The notes under the pieces are model-generated. The model was not told the DNA's origin, did no database searches, and saw only the letters and a list, made by a program, of their open reading frames with translations. Both the position numbers and the translations under genes were made by a program. 64,000 nt of DNA, taken from the NCBI RefSeq assembly GCF_002120225.1, contig NZ_LAPZ01000002.1, positions 428,957 to 492,956 on the forward strand. The letters are read 5' to 3'. This document shows positions 43,060-51,559 of this stretch, one piece after another. The first letter of the stretch is position 1. Each line of letters starts with the position of its first letter. The stretch comes from Tenacibaculum holothuriorum (GTDB taxonomy: Bacteria; Bacteroidota; Bacteroidia; Flavobacteriales; Flavobacteriaceae).

Positions 43060-43579
43060 AATATATATTTTTAATGTTGTATTCTTTTAGAATCGTTGTT
43101 GTATAAAAAGTCACAAAAACTTTTTATTAAAATTACTAATTCTGCTAAAATTTACAGTATTAATTTTTCTTATACTATTTTAATAAGTATAAATTATAAT
43201 AATAAAAACAGTGTTTTTTTAAGTTGTTTTTAGGGGTTTTTAAAATTGAATAAATAGAATCGTTGTTTTAGTAATAAAAACTGTTTAAAAGGGTGTTAAA
43301 AATTGTTTTTACTGATGATACAAACAAAATTTGAAAACAGAGCATTTTCTCGTCGTTTAAAACATTCTTTCGTACTAAGTTGTAAGACAAGTGGGGTATT
43401 ATGAGAATTGTTTTAGATACAATTTTCTTTCCTTTCAGTAAGAAAAACCACTTCACCCCAAGCCTTTTTTGATTATTTAAAATAAAATGAAGGTCTTACG
43501 GGTAGCCGTAAGAAAAATAGAATTAGATATTTAATTTTTACAAAATTTTCCCAAAAGAAAATAAATTAAACTAATAATA
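43060..43579. other. 520-bp gene-free spacer with two inverted repeats
   Basis: A+T-rich, no credible gene. A 62-codon frame on the minus strand (43268-43456) has no coding character. Hairpins: TTATACT (43170-43176) with AGTATAA (43186-43192), and TCTTACGG GTAG CCGTAAGA (43494-43513), the latter 66 bp upstream of the cassette gene at 43580. A structured leader or small RNA is possible. No TAnnTTTG promoter was identified. Confidence 0.4.
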
Positions 43580-44419
43580 ATGAAATTTTTTGCAATAAGA
43601 TATTTTTCAGTGAAAGCATCAATTACTTTATTTCCTTTGGATAAAGGTATGAAACCTAGAGATTTGTTCACAACTCCAATTTTTAAAAAAAGTGAAACTA
43701 ATTATTATAAAAGAACATACACGGCAAGGGTACTAAATGAAAATGATGATGATAATGTTATTTTAGGGTATCTTTTAAAAAGTACTGATACACATATAAT
43801 AGAATTAGACCAAGAATTATTTAATGAAGAGGATGTTAAAAACTGGGAAAAACTTTTTTTTATATTAGATAGAGAAAGACAAATAATTGCTTTTGAACAT
43901 AATTCTAATGTAGCTACACCCGATAATGTTAAGAATGTTTTATTAAAATTAACAACTGCTTATGCGAACTCTTTTGGTTATGATATTAAGTTAGATTTTT
44001 TGATTGATAAGTTTGCTTTTTGGGATATAATTGAAAAATCAAATGGGTTATATCAAGTAGCATTTGATCTTAATTCTCCGAATCTTTTTGGTGGAAGTAA
44101 AAAAGCAAATGAATGGCTTGCAACCTTAAAAGAAAAGCATAACATGACAAAAGTTAGTGTTGATTTTAGAAATGAAAGTGGCGATTTAACTTATAATGAA
44201 GAAGAGATGGAATCTTACAGAGATTATGCAGATTCTGGTGGAGGAAATTGGACTTTAGGTGTTATTGAAAAAAATAAAAAAAGAAAATATAAAAGTGAAA
44301 ATCACCTGAGACGAAAAGAAATTGATTTTAATGCGGACAATCCGAAAACAATAAAGGAAAATATATTCTTTCTAGTTAATAAGTTTAAGGAGTTAATTAT
44401 AAACATAGATGATAAATAA
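43580..44419 (+). CDS. Unrecognised cytosolic protein, first gene of a two-gene cassette
   Basis: A 279-residue soluble protein without signal or membrane segment. The N-terminal about 140 residues alternate strands and charged loops (YYKRTYTARVLNENDDDNVILGY, FILDRERQIIAFEHN). The centre has FDLNSPNLFGGSKKANEWL (about 167-185). The block YRDYADSGGGNWTLGVIEKN (about 213-232) carries a conspicuous GGGNW turn and is followed by a lysine-rich stretch. The stop codon overlaps the start of the next, membrane-protein gene (TAATG). I recognise no family. Its codons are more A-rich than those of the following mfd gene, suggesting acquisition. A sensor or regulator for the membrane partner is a reasonable guess. 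Confidence 0.55.
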   Translation: MKFFAIRYFSVKASITLFPLDKGMKPRDLFTTPIFKKSETNYYKRTYTARVLNENDDDNVILGYLLKSTDTHIIELDQELFNEEDVKNWEKLFFILDRERQIIAFEHNSNVATPDNVKNVLLKLTTAYANSFGYDIKLDFLIDKFAFWDIIEKSNGLYQVAFDLNSPNLFGGSKKANEWLATLKEKHNMTKVSVDFRNESGDLTYNEEEMESYRDYADSGGGNWTLGVIEKNKKRKYKSENHLRRKEIDFNADNPKTIKENIFFLVNKFKELIINIDDK

Positions 44420-44943
44420 TGAGAAAAAAACAAATAATATTTATAGGAATCATAATAATTTCATTAATACTTAATTCATCTATTGATTCAGTAGTAATGA
44501 AAGGGTTGTTAGAAAAATTAATATTTAATTCGGTATCAATATTAGTGGGGCTTTCTATTGCTTTGTCTGGAATTTTTTTGAGTTCTATTAATACTGTTTA
44601 TTTATCAATATACAGAATGACAAAAACTAAAAAGAAGAAAGAGTCATTTTCAGATGAGGAAATTCAAATGATAAAATCGAAGTTAACTGAGTTAGTTGAT
44701 GAATTAAGAGAGAACTCTATGTTCTCATTGTACTCATTTTTATCAGTTATTACACTTTTTTTTATTAAAGAAATCGATTTTCCTTATATTCAATGGTTTA
44801 TAGAGAGTGAAATAATAACAAAGATTTTTGTTTTTGATTCTATCATTCTTATTGGAAATTTTTTAATTTTTTGGTCTATAATAGATTCAATGGAGGTTGT
44901 TTTTAAAATTAGCAAGGCTTTTGAGTTAGTTAGAGAAGAATAG
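44419..44943 (+). CDS. Four-helix membrane protein, second gene of the two-gene cassette
   Basis: A 174-residue protein with hydrophobic segments at about 5-22, 35-62 (long), 99-117 and 136-156. Between the second and third lies a charged helical loop (KTKKKKESFSDEEIQMIKSK and onward). Both ends are likely cytoplasmic. Translationally coupled to the 279-residue protein by a TAATG overlap. Size and layout resemble small membrane effectors found in defence or toxin cassettes, but no such family is recognised, so this is inference only. Confidence 0.55.
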   Translation: MRKKQIIFIGIIIISLILNSSIDSVVMKGLLEKLIFNSVSILVGLSIALSGIFLSSINTVYLSIYRMTKTKKKKESFSDEEIQMIKSKLTELVDELRENSMFSLYSFLSVITLFFIKEIDFPYIQWFIESEIITKIFVFDSIILIGNFLIFWSIIDSMEVVFKISKAFELVREE

Positions 44944-44989
44944 TTATATCAATTCCCAAAAACAAAACCAACAAGAAAAAATAACCCCG

Positions 44990-44997
44990 TATCTTTG
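44990..44997 (+). promoter_or_regulatory. Promoter -7 element of mfd
   Basis: TATCTTTG, perfect TAnnTTTG, 17 bp before the TTG start codon of mfd. It supports that start because no ATG lies nearby in frame. Confidence 0.55.
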
Positions 44998-45014
44998 CTC
45001 AAATTTTTACTACG

Positions 45015-48000
45015 TTGAGCAAGCAAACTATTGTCAATCATTACCAACAGTCTGCAAAAGTTAGTCAGATTGTAAAAGAGCTTCAACAAGAACACAACCA
45101 TTTTCAAATAACGAATTTGGTAGGTTCTTCGTTGTCATTTGTTATATCTGAAACCTTTAAAAAAGCCGATAAACCGTACTTATTTATCTGTAATGATAAA
45201 GAAGAGGCGGCATATTATTTAAACGATTTAGAGCAGTTATTGGGAGATAAAAATGTACTGTTTTATCCAGGTTCGTATCGTCGTCCGTATCAGATAGAAG
45301 AAACAGACAATGCCAATGTTTTACTACGTTCAGAGGTGTTAAACCGTATCAATTCTCGCAAAAAACCTGCGATTATTGTTACCTATCCTACTGCCCTATT
45401 TGAAAAAGTAGTAACCAAAAAAGAACTCGAAAAAAACACTTTAAAAGTAAGTGTGGGTGAGCAATTATCGCTCGATTTTGTAAACGAAGTATTGTTTGAG
45501 TACAATTTTAATCGCGTAGATTTTGTTACCGAACCAGGAGAATTTTCGGTACGTGGTGGAATTATCGATGTATTTTCTTTTTCTAACGACGAACCTTACC
45601 GAATTGAATTTTTTGGTGATGAGGTAGACAGCATAAGAACTTTTGATGTAGAAACACAACTTTCTAAAGACAAACTGAAGAAAGTAAGTATAATGCCCAA
45701 TGTAGAAAACAAAACCTTGCAAGAAACTCGCGAAAGTTTTCTAAAATATATTGCTTCTAAAACAGTAATTTTTGCAAAAAACACGGATTTACTAGCGGGA
45801 AATTTAGACAAGTTTTATCATAAAGCAGAGGTTGAATTTGAAAAGCTTTCTCAAGAAATTAATCATGCAAAACCAGAAGAACTTTTCTGTAACGGAAGTT
45901 TATTGTTGGAACAATTACAGCAGTTTACGGTAGCGCATTTATCGTCGCAAGCAAAAGTTTCTGGCACTACGGTTGATTTTAATACACATCCGCAGCCTTC
46001 TTTCAATAAAAAATTCGATTTATTAATTCAGAATTTTAATGAGTTTTCTGAAAAAGGATTTACCAATTATATTTTCTGTGCAAACGAAAAACAAGCACAA
46101 CGATTTAAAGATATTTTTGAGGATCATGATGAAGATGTTTCGTATGAAACTTTGGTTTTTCCAATTTATCAAGGATATGTCGATTTAGATGAAAAAATAG
46201 TTTGTTATACCGATCATCAAATCTTTGAACGTTATCATAAATTCCGCTTAAAAAACGGATATGCTAAAAAGCAATCCATCACCTTAAAAGAATTAACCAA
46301 TCTTGAAAAAGGAGATTATGTAACGCATATAGATCATGGTATTGGTCGATTTGCTGGTTTACAAAAGATTGATGTTGAAGGAAAAAAACAAGAAGCCATC
46401 AAGCTTATTTATGGAGATAGAGATGTATTGTATGTGAGTATTCACTCGTTGCATAAAATTTCTAAATTCAACGGAAAAGATGGTAAAACACCTAAGATAT
46501 ACAAACTAGGTTCTGATGCTTGGAAAAAAGTAAAACAAAAGACCAAGAAACGTGTTAAAGAAATTGCCTTTAACTTAATTAAGCTGTATGCAAAACGAAA
46601 GTTAGAAAAAGGATTTTCTTTCGGACCTGATACGCATATGCAACATGAGTTAGAAGCAAGCTTTTTATTTGAAGATACTCCCGATCAGTTTTCGGCGACT
46701 CAAGACGTAAAAGCCGATATGGAGAAAGACCAACCTATGGATCGTTTGGTTTGTGGAGATGTAGGATTTGGTAAAACCGAAGTTGCCATACGTGCTGCTT
46801 TTAAAGCGGTAGATAACGGAAAACAAGTAGCGATCTTAGTTCCTACGACTATTTTAGCATTTCAGCACTTTAAAACCTTTTCTAAGCGATTAAAAGACTT
46901 TCCGGTCACCATAGACTATTTAAACCGTTTTCGTACCACAAAACAGAGAAAAGGAGTTTTAGAAGGCGTAGCCAATGGAAGTGTAGACATTGTGATTGGT
47001 ACGCATCAACTAACTAATAAAAGTGTTCAGTTTAAAGATTTAGGCTTGTTAATTATTGATGAAGAGCAAAAGTTTGGAGTTGCCGCTAAAGATAAACTGA
47101 AAACCATCAAAGAAAATGTAGATACGTTGACGCTTACCGCTACACCAATTCCAAGAACATTACAATTCAGTTTGATGGCCGCAAGAGATTTGTCGGTTAT
47201 CAAAACACCACCTCCGAACCGACATCCTATTGAAACCAATGTAATTCGTTTAAGTGAAGAGGTAATGAGAGATGCAATTTCGTATGAAATTTCACGTGGA
47301 GGACAGGTGTTTTTTATCCACAACCGAATTGAAAATATCAAAGAAGTAGCAGGAATGTTGCAGCGATTGGTTCCTTCTGCAAAAATCGGAATTGGTCATG
47401 GGCAAATGGAAGGTAAAAAACTAGAGGAATTAATGCTCGGATTTATGAACAATGAGTTTGATGTACTCGTTTCTACCACCATTATTGAAAGTGGATTGGA
47501 TGTGCCAAACGCCAATACTATTTTTATTAATAATGCAAATAACTTCGGATTGTCTGATTTACACCAAATGCGTGGTCGTGTAGGTCGTTCTAACAAAAAA
47601 GCATTCTGTTATTTTATCACTCCGCCGTATCATCATATGACAGATGATGCTCGTAAGCGAATTCAAGCATTAGAGTTGTTTTCTGATTTAGGAAGCGGAT
47701 TAAATATTGCAATGAAAGATTTAGAAATCCGTGGTGCTGGAGATTTATTAGGTGGTGAACAAAGCGGATTTATGAATGATATAGGTTTTGATACCTATCA
47801 GAAAATTCTTCAAGAAGCTATTGAAGAATTAAAAGAGAATGAGTTTAAAGAGCTGTATCCTGTTGAAGATGATGGAAAGCCCAAAGAGTACGTAAAAGAG
47901 GTTCAAATAGACACCGATTTTGAAATATTATTCCCAGATGATTATGTGAATTCTGTTACTGAAAGATTGAATTTATATAACAAATTGGCTTCGTTAAAAA

Positions 48001-48350
48001 CGGAAGACGAATTATTGACCTTTGAGAGCGAAATTACCGATAGATTTGGTGAATATCCAACCCAAGTTATCGACTTATTAGATAGTGTTCGAATTAAGTG
48101 GTTAGCAAAATCGTTAGGGTTAGAGAAAATCGTTTTAAAACAAAAACGAATGATTGGATATTTTGTAGCAAATCAGCAAAGTGAGTTCTATCAAACTGAA
48201 GCATTTACAAGAATGTTGCAGTATTTACAGAAGAATCCGAAGAGTTGTGTAATGAAAGAAAAACAAACCAAAAACGGATTACGATTACTGATTACATTTA
48301 TAAAAATTGATTCGGTAAATAAAGCGCTAAGTGTCTTACAAAAGATATAA
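45015..48350 (+). CDS. mfd: Transcription-repair coupling factor Mfd
   Basis: A 1111-residue ATP-dependent translocase that removes stalled RNA polymerase and recruits UvrA. Order: UvrB-like N-terminal modules (about 1-340), the CarD-like RNA-polymerase-interaction domain (KGDYVTHIDHGIGRFAGLQK, near 435), the helicase domains with Walker A GDVGFGKTEVA (near 580) and DEEQKFG (near 682), the TRG segment and the C-terminal TRCF domain (DFEILFPDDYVNSVTERLNLY). Translation must start at the TTG at 45015: upstream codons contain no ATG and the promoter is 17 bp away. Its base composition is less A+T-rich than the preceding cassette. Confidence 0.95.
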   Translation: MSKQTIVNHYQQSAKVSQIVKELQQEHNHFQITNLVGSSLSFVISETFKKADKPYLFICNDKEEAAYYLNDLEQLLGDKNVLFYPGSYRRPYQIEETDNANVLLRSEVLNRINSRKKPAIIVTYPTALFEKVVTKKELEKNTLKVSVGEQLSLDFVNEVLFEYNFNRVDFVTEPGEFSVRGGIIDVFSFSNDEPYRIEFFGDEVDSIRTFDVETQLSKDKLKKVSIMPNVENKTLQETRESFLKYIASKTVIFAKNTDLLAGNLDKFYHKAEVEFEKLSQEINHAKPEELFCNGSLLLEQLQQFTVAHLSSQAKVSGTTVDFNTHPQPSFNKKFDLLIQNFNEFSEKGFTNYIFCANEKQAQRFKDIFEDHDEDVSYETLVFPIYQGYVDLDEKIVCYTDHQIFERYHKFRLKNGYAKKQSITLKELTNLEKGDYVTHIDHGIGRFAGLQKIDVEGKKQEAIKLIYGDRDVLYVSIHSLHKISKFNGKDGKTPKIYKLGSDAWKKVKQKTKKRVKEIAFNLIKLYAKRKLEKGFSFGPDTHMQHELEASFLFEDTPDQFSATQDVKADMEKDQPMDRLVCGDVGFGKTEVAIRAAFKAVDNGKQVAILVPTTILAFQHFKTFSKRLKDFPVTIDYLNRFRTTKQRKGVLEGVANGSVDIVIGTHQLTNKSVQFKDLGLLIIDEEQKFGVAAKDKLKTIKENVDTLTLTATPIPRTLQFSLMAARDLSVIKTPPPNRHPIETNVIRLSEEVMRDAISYEISRGGQVFFIHNRIENIKEVAGMLQRLVPSAKIGIGHGQMEGKKLEELMLGFMNNEFDVLVSTTIIESGLDVPNANTIFINNANNFGLSDLHQMRGRVGRSNKKAFCYFITPPYHHMTDDARKRIQALELFSDLGSGLNIAMKDLEIRGAGDLLGGEQSGFMNDIGFDTYQKILQEAIEELKENEFKELYPVEDDGKPKEYVKEVQIDTDFEILFPDDYVNSVTERLNLYNKLASLKTEDELLTFESEITDRFGEYPTQVIDLLDSVRIKWLAKSLGLEKIVLKQKRMIGYFVANQQSEFYQTEAFTRMLQYLQKNPKSCVMKEKQTKNGLRLLITFIKIDSVNKALSVLQKI

Positions 48351-48364
48351 ACTTTGATATACTA

Positions 48365-48398
48365 CGTCATTTCTAGGAGTTTACGACGAAGCAATCTT
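48365..48398. repeat. Single interspersed repeat (GTCATT...AATCT type)
   Basis: The stretch starting CGTCATTTCTAGGAGTTTAC and ending AAGCAATCT has the same outer ends as the repeats at 4429 and 54172. It lies in the 55-bp gap between mfd and the transporter gene. Confidence 0.45.
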
Positions 48399-48405
48399 TT
48401 TTAAT

Positions 48406-49278
48406 ATGGAAAAGCAAAACTCACACACAAAACACTTATCACAGCTTGTTTTAGCGACACTTTTTATAAGTACTTCTGGAGTATTAGGAAAGTACATAAA
48501 ACTTTCTCCTGAAGTAATTGTTTGGTTTCGTGCAGCTATTGCAATGATGTTTTTATTTGGGTTTTGTAAGGTTAAAAACATCTCGCTTAAAGTTAAATCT
48601 CAAAAAGACCGATTTACTTTTATAATTGCGGGGGTTTTTATGGCATTACATTGGGTTACGTACTTCTATGCGTTAAAACTTTCGAATGTAGCAGTTGGGA
48701 TGTTATCTTTATACACCTACCCTGTTATTACTACATTTTTAGAACCTTTTTTCTTTAAAAACAAATTAAGCAAAGTCCATTTATTGTTAGGTGCTATGGT
48801 ATTGTTAGGAGTATATATTTTAGCTCCAGAAATGCACTTAGAAAGTTCAATGATTCAAGGAATAGCATTTGGAGTTTTCTCAGCATTTTGTTATGCCATT
48901 CGGTTTTTACTAATGAAGAAATTGGTAGTACAATATCATGGATCTATGTTGATGTTCTATCAAATGTTAATCGTTGCATTTGTAACGATACCATATTTGT
49001 TTCTTAAGGATATTTCCAATATTTCGCATCAATATCCGTATGTATTAATTTTAGGAATTTTAACCACTGCAATAGGGCATACGTTACTTACATTAAAACT
49101 GAAACATTTTAAAGCATCAACCGCAAGTATCATTAGTAGTATTCAACCAGTTTTTGGAATTGTTTTGGCTTTTTTATTTTTGAATGAAGTACCTAAATTA
49201 CAAACCTTTTTTGGCGGATTATTAATCCTATCAACAGTAATTATAGAAAGTATTCGTAGTAAGAAAAGTAAAGCTTAA
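48406..49278 (+). CDS. DMT superfamily transporter (EamA domains)
   Basis: A 290-residue inner-membrane protein with ten hydrophobic helices in two repeated EamA halves. The first includes STSGVLGKYIKLSPEVIVWFRA and ALKLSNVAVGMLSLYTYPVI, the second FGVFSAFCYAIRFLLMKKLV and LTTAIGHTLLTLKLKHF with ASTASIISSIQPVFGIVLAF. The family exports metabolites such as amino acids or nucleotides; the substrate is unknown. It converges with and overlaps the next gene by 4 bp. Confidence 0.85.
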   Translation: MEKQNSHTKHLSQLVLATLFISTSGVLGKYIKLSPEVIVWFRAAIAMMFLFGFCKVKNISLKVKSQKDRFTFIIAGVFMALHWVTYFYALKLSNVAVGMLSLYTYPVITTFLEPFFFKNKLSKVHLLLGAMVLLGVYILAPEMHLESSMIQGIAFGVFSAFCYAIRFLLMKKLVVQYHGSMLMFYQMLIVAFVTIPYLFLKDISNISHQYPYVLILGILTTAIGHTLLTLKLKHFKASTASIISSIQPVFGIVLAFLFLNEVPKLQTFFGGLLILSTVIIESIRSKKSKA

Positions 49279-50333
49279 CGCATACTTACATTTTCGTAAT
49301 TTCTTTTTACAAAAGAAAGTGCATTTTCTAATATTTCACCCATATTATCACTCTTTTTAAAGGGAATATCTTTTGTAAAGTCAAAGATTTGTTGTTTGAG
49401 TAAATCAATGTTTTTTTCAGTAGAAATAACATCATTTTTCATACAAGAAACCAACTCTGTAATTCGTTTTTCTGAACTTAAAATTCGCTTCGCTACGATT
49501 GATCTTTCTTCAAGTTTATACTGCTCTATAGAAGGTGAACTTAGCTTCTCTCCTACTAGCTGTACCATGGTTATATTCTCTTTAAAAAATTGCGGATAAT
49601 ACACTTTAAATTTTCCCTCAAAACATTGCTGATCGAAATCAATCGCTCTAATTTTATAAACTACATTATCAAAATCGTGAGTAGGAACAATTACATAATT
49701 ATATGAGCGCATATCTCCTAGTAAACGAATCATACAACGCTCATTAAATTTTACAAACTCTTTTGCAATTTGAGCTTTTTCTAAGGCAGAACAATTTGGT
49801 AAATTATCTTTGATAAATACATCACCAGGTATGCCTGCAATATGCTCTTCTATAAGTGTGTTTTTATAGACCAAATAGTTGAGGTTGTATGGAGAAAGCA
49901 TGTGTTCTAACTCGAGTCCGTAAATACGAGAAGCATCGGTTTTTTTAACGTAAAAATAGGTATAGTTGTCGTTTAAAATATTTCTAACTTTAATACGAAA
50001 TGGTTTCGAATTTCCAAACGTACAATAGTCCACAGCATCAATATTTAAATACTGAATCGTATCTTCATTACCATTTGAATGTAGAATTGTATAAACTTTT
50101 TTTAGGCTTAAATCTATTTCTTGTCGTTCAAATTCTGAATAATACACACGAATCCAAAGTGTATCATTATCGTTGTTGTCATAAACTGTTACCGATCCTT
50201 GAAAGCGTAGTAAATCTTCATAAAACACAGGGATTTTAATATTTCTACTATGTTTTATTAAATAAGAATTCAACTCTTCTGTAACAGGAAAAGCTGGCTT
50301 TTTTTGTGACATTAATTTTTCTTCAAACGACAT
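49275..50333 (-). CDS. Conserved-type protein with kinase-like motifs
   Basis: A 352-residue cytosolic protein that I cannot name. After a beta-rich start (about 30-125) it shows, in the right order, elements of a protein-kinase-like or aminoglycoside-kinase-like fold: FYVKK (about 127-131, candidate ATP-binding lysine), a Glu-bearing helix (LELEHML, 140-146), a hinge-like EEHIAGIPGD (162-171), a catalytic-loop-like GDMRSYNYVIV (206-216, D207 and N212) and a metal-binding-like IDFDQQ (231-236). The C-terminal 90 residues are helical. These spacings fit an atypical kinase, but no standard signature matches fully. It starts 135 bp upstream of the end of dprA. Confidence 0.5.
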   Translation of the reverse strand: MSFEEKLMSQKKPAFPVTEELNSYLIKHSRNIKIPVFYEDLLRFQGSVTVYDNNDNDTLWIRVYYSEFERQEIDLSLKKVYTILHSNGNEDTIQYLNIDAVDYCTFGNSKPFRIKVRNILNDNYTYFYVKKTDASRIYGLELEHMLSPYNLNYLVYKNTLIEEHIAGIPGDVFIKDNLPNCSALEKAQIAKEFVKFNERCMIRLLGDMRSYNYVIVPTHDFDNVVYKIRAIDFDQQCFEGKFKVYYPQFFKENITMVQLVGEKLSSPSIEQYKLEERSIVAKRILSSEKRITELVSCMKNDVISTEKNIDLLKQQIFDFTKDIPFKKSDNMGEILENALSFVKRNYENVSMR

Positions 50334-50367
50334 TGAAAGAGAGTTTTCTCAAAAATAGCCATTAATA

Positions 50368-51465
50368 CTAAACTTCAAACAATTTACCAGGTAAAGGCTT
50401 AACAACGTCTTTTAATTCCATTTGAACTAATATTGAAGATAATTGATAAACGGGAATTTGACACTCTAAAGCAATTAAATCTAAATGTTGTTTTCCGTTT
50501 TGCAACAGATAATCATAGAGCTTTTGTTCGGTTTCGGTTAGAGTAACAAACAATTCCTTTTGCTTGGGTGTTGAGGCTTTTGACAAATCCCAATTAAACA
50601 TTTTTACAACATCTTCTGCTGAGGATAATAAATGTGCTTGATTGTTTTTTATCAAATTATTACAACCTTCACTGTAAATATCGGTTGTTCTTCCCGCTAA
50701 AGCAAATACATCTCTGTTGTATGAATTTGCAATATCTGCGGTTACTAAAGAACCTCCTTTTTTAGCAGATTCAATGATAATGGTTCCACGTGAAATTCCT
50801 GCAACAATTCTGTTTCGTTTTAAAAAATTTTCTCGTTGAGGTGTTTCGTTGTGCCAAAACTCAGTAATAATTCCACCATTGTTTTTTACTTCGTGGATAT
50901 GTTTTTTATGAGTTTTAGGATAAACAGAGTCTAATCCATGAGCAAAAACCGCGATGGTTTGTAAGTTTTGTTTTATAGCAGCTTTATGAGCACAAATATC
51001 TACTCCATAGGCAAAACCACTAACAATTATTGAATTGTATGGTGTTAAGTCTTCAATTAATTGATTGCAAAAATCACGACCGTAAGAAGTAATGTTTCTT
51101 GTACCGACTATAGATAGAATCTTATTAGTATTTAAATTGATATTTCCATCATAAAAAAGTAAGATAGGAGCATCGATACAATGTTTTAAATTTTCAGGAT
51201 AATCATTATCTAAAAAGTAGGAAAATTTAACCTTAGACTTTTGAATGTAATTCAACTCCTCCTCTGCTCTTTTAAAATTTTCTGTATCGAATAAATGCTG
51301 AATTACGGTACTACCAATTCCATTTATTTTAGCTAAGTTTTGAGGTTTTTCTTTAAATATTTGCTCAACATTTCCTGTGGCAGAAATTAATCGTTTTGCC
51401 ATAATATCTCCCACATTTTTTGTGGTTTGTAAACGCAGAATAGCCAGCAATTTTTCAGAAGTCAT
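50368..51465 (-). CDS. dprA: DNA-processing protein DprA
   Basis: A 365-residue protein that protects incoming single-stranded DNA during transformation and loads RecA. Order: N-terminal helix-hairpin-helix (about 1-70), the Rossmann-like DprA domain with ILSIVGTRNITSYGR (about 110-124), GFAYGVDICAHKAA and the late block GNRDVFA-like YNRDVFALAGR, and a C-terminal winged helix (about 300-365). The ATG at 51465 is chosen over a TTG two codons earlier; a perfect TAnnTTTG ends 3 nt before it. A degenerate parS-like half-site (50782-50797) lies inside. Confidence 0.93.
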   Translation of the reverse strand: MTSEKLLAILRLQTTKNVGDIMAKRLISATGNVEQIFKEKPQNLAKINGIGSTVIQHLFDTENFKRAEEELNYIQKSKVKFSYFLDNDYPENLKHCIDAPILLFYDGNINLNTNKILSIVGTRNITSYGRDFCNQLIEDLTPYNSIIVSGFAYGVDICAHKAAIKQNLQTIAVFAHGLDSVYPKTHKKHIHEVKNNGGIITEFWHNETPQRENFLKRNRIVAGISRGTIIIESAKKGGSLVTADIANSYNRDVFALAGRTTDIYSEGCNNLIKNNQAHLLSSAEDVVKMFNWDLSKASTPKQKELFVTLTETEQKLYDYLLQNGKQHLDLIALECQIPVYQLSSILVQMELKDVVKPLPGKLFEV

Positions 51466-51468
51466 GAG

Positions 51469-51476
51469 CAAACATA
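51469..51476 (-). promoter_or_regulatory. Promoter -7 element of dprA, at the start codon
   Basis: On the minus strand TATGTTTG (perfect TAnnTTTG) ends 3 nt before the ATG, predicting a leaderless mRNA. Confidence 0.45.
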
Positions 51477-51546
51477 TTGACTATCAATATACAAAAAAAT
51501 GTTGATAAAAGATGTATATAAATTGCGTTGAATACCTTGAATTTAC

Positions 51547-51554
51547 TATCTTTG
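51547..51554 (+). promoter_or_regulatory. Promoter -7 element of the HU/SPOR gene, at the start codon
   Basis: TATCTTTG ends 5 nt before the ATG at 51560; a TTG lies 16 nt upstream of it (51528-51530). This rules out the longer frame from 51512 and predicts an almost leaderless mRNA. Confidence 0.55.
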
Positions 51555-51559
51555 TTATT

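Noticed and set aside
43268..43456. 62-codon minus-strand frame in the spacer before the two-gene cassette
   Set aside because: No plausible start context, no family and no protein-like composition beyond a weak hydrophobic stretch.
43060..43579. Possible retron or CRISPR-like non-coding element
   Set aside because: There is no reverse transcriptase or cas gene nearby and no regular repeat-spacer pattern; only two short hairpins are present.
50782..50797. parS-like sequence GGTTCCACGTGAAATT inside dprA
   Set aside because: Only 12 of 16 positions match and it is not palindromic; likely chance within coding sequence.
51512..51559. Upstream extension of the HU/SPOR gene to an ATG at 51512
   Set aside because: The extension contains the TATCTTTG promoter element and adds a non-homologous hydrophobic leader.
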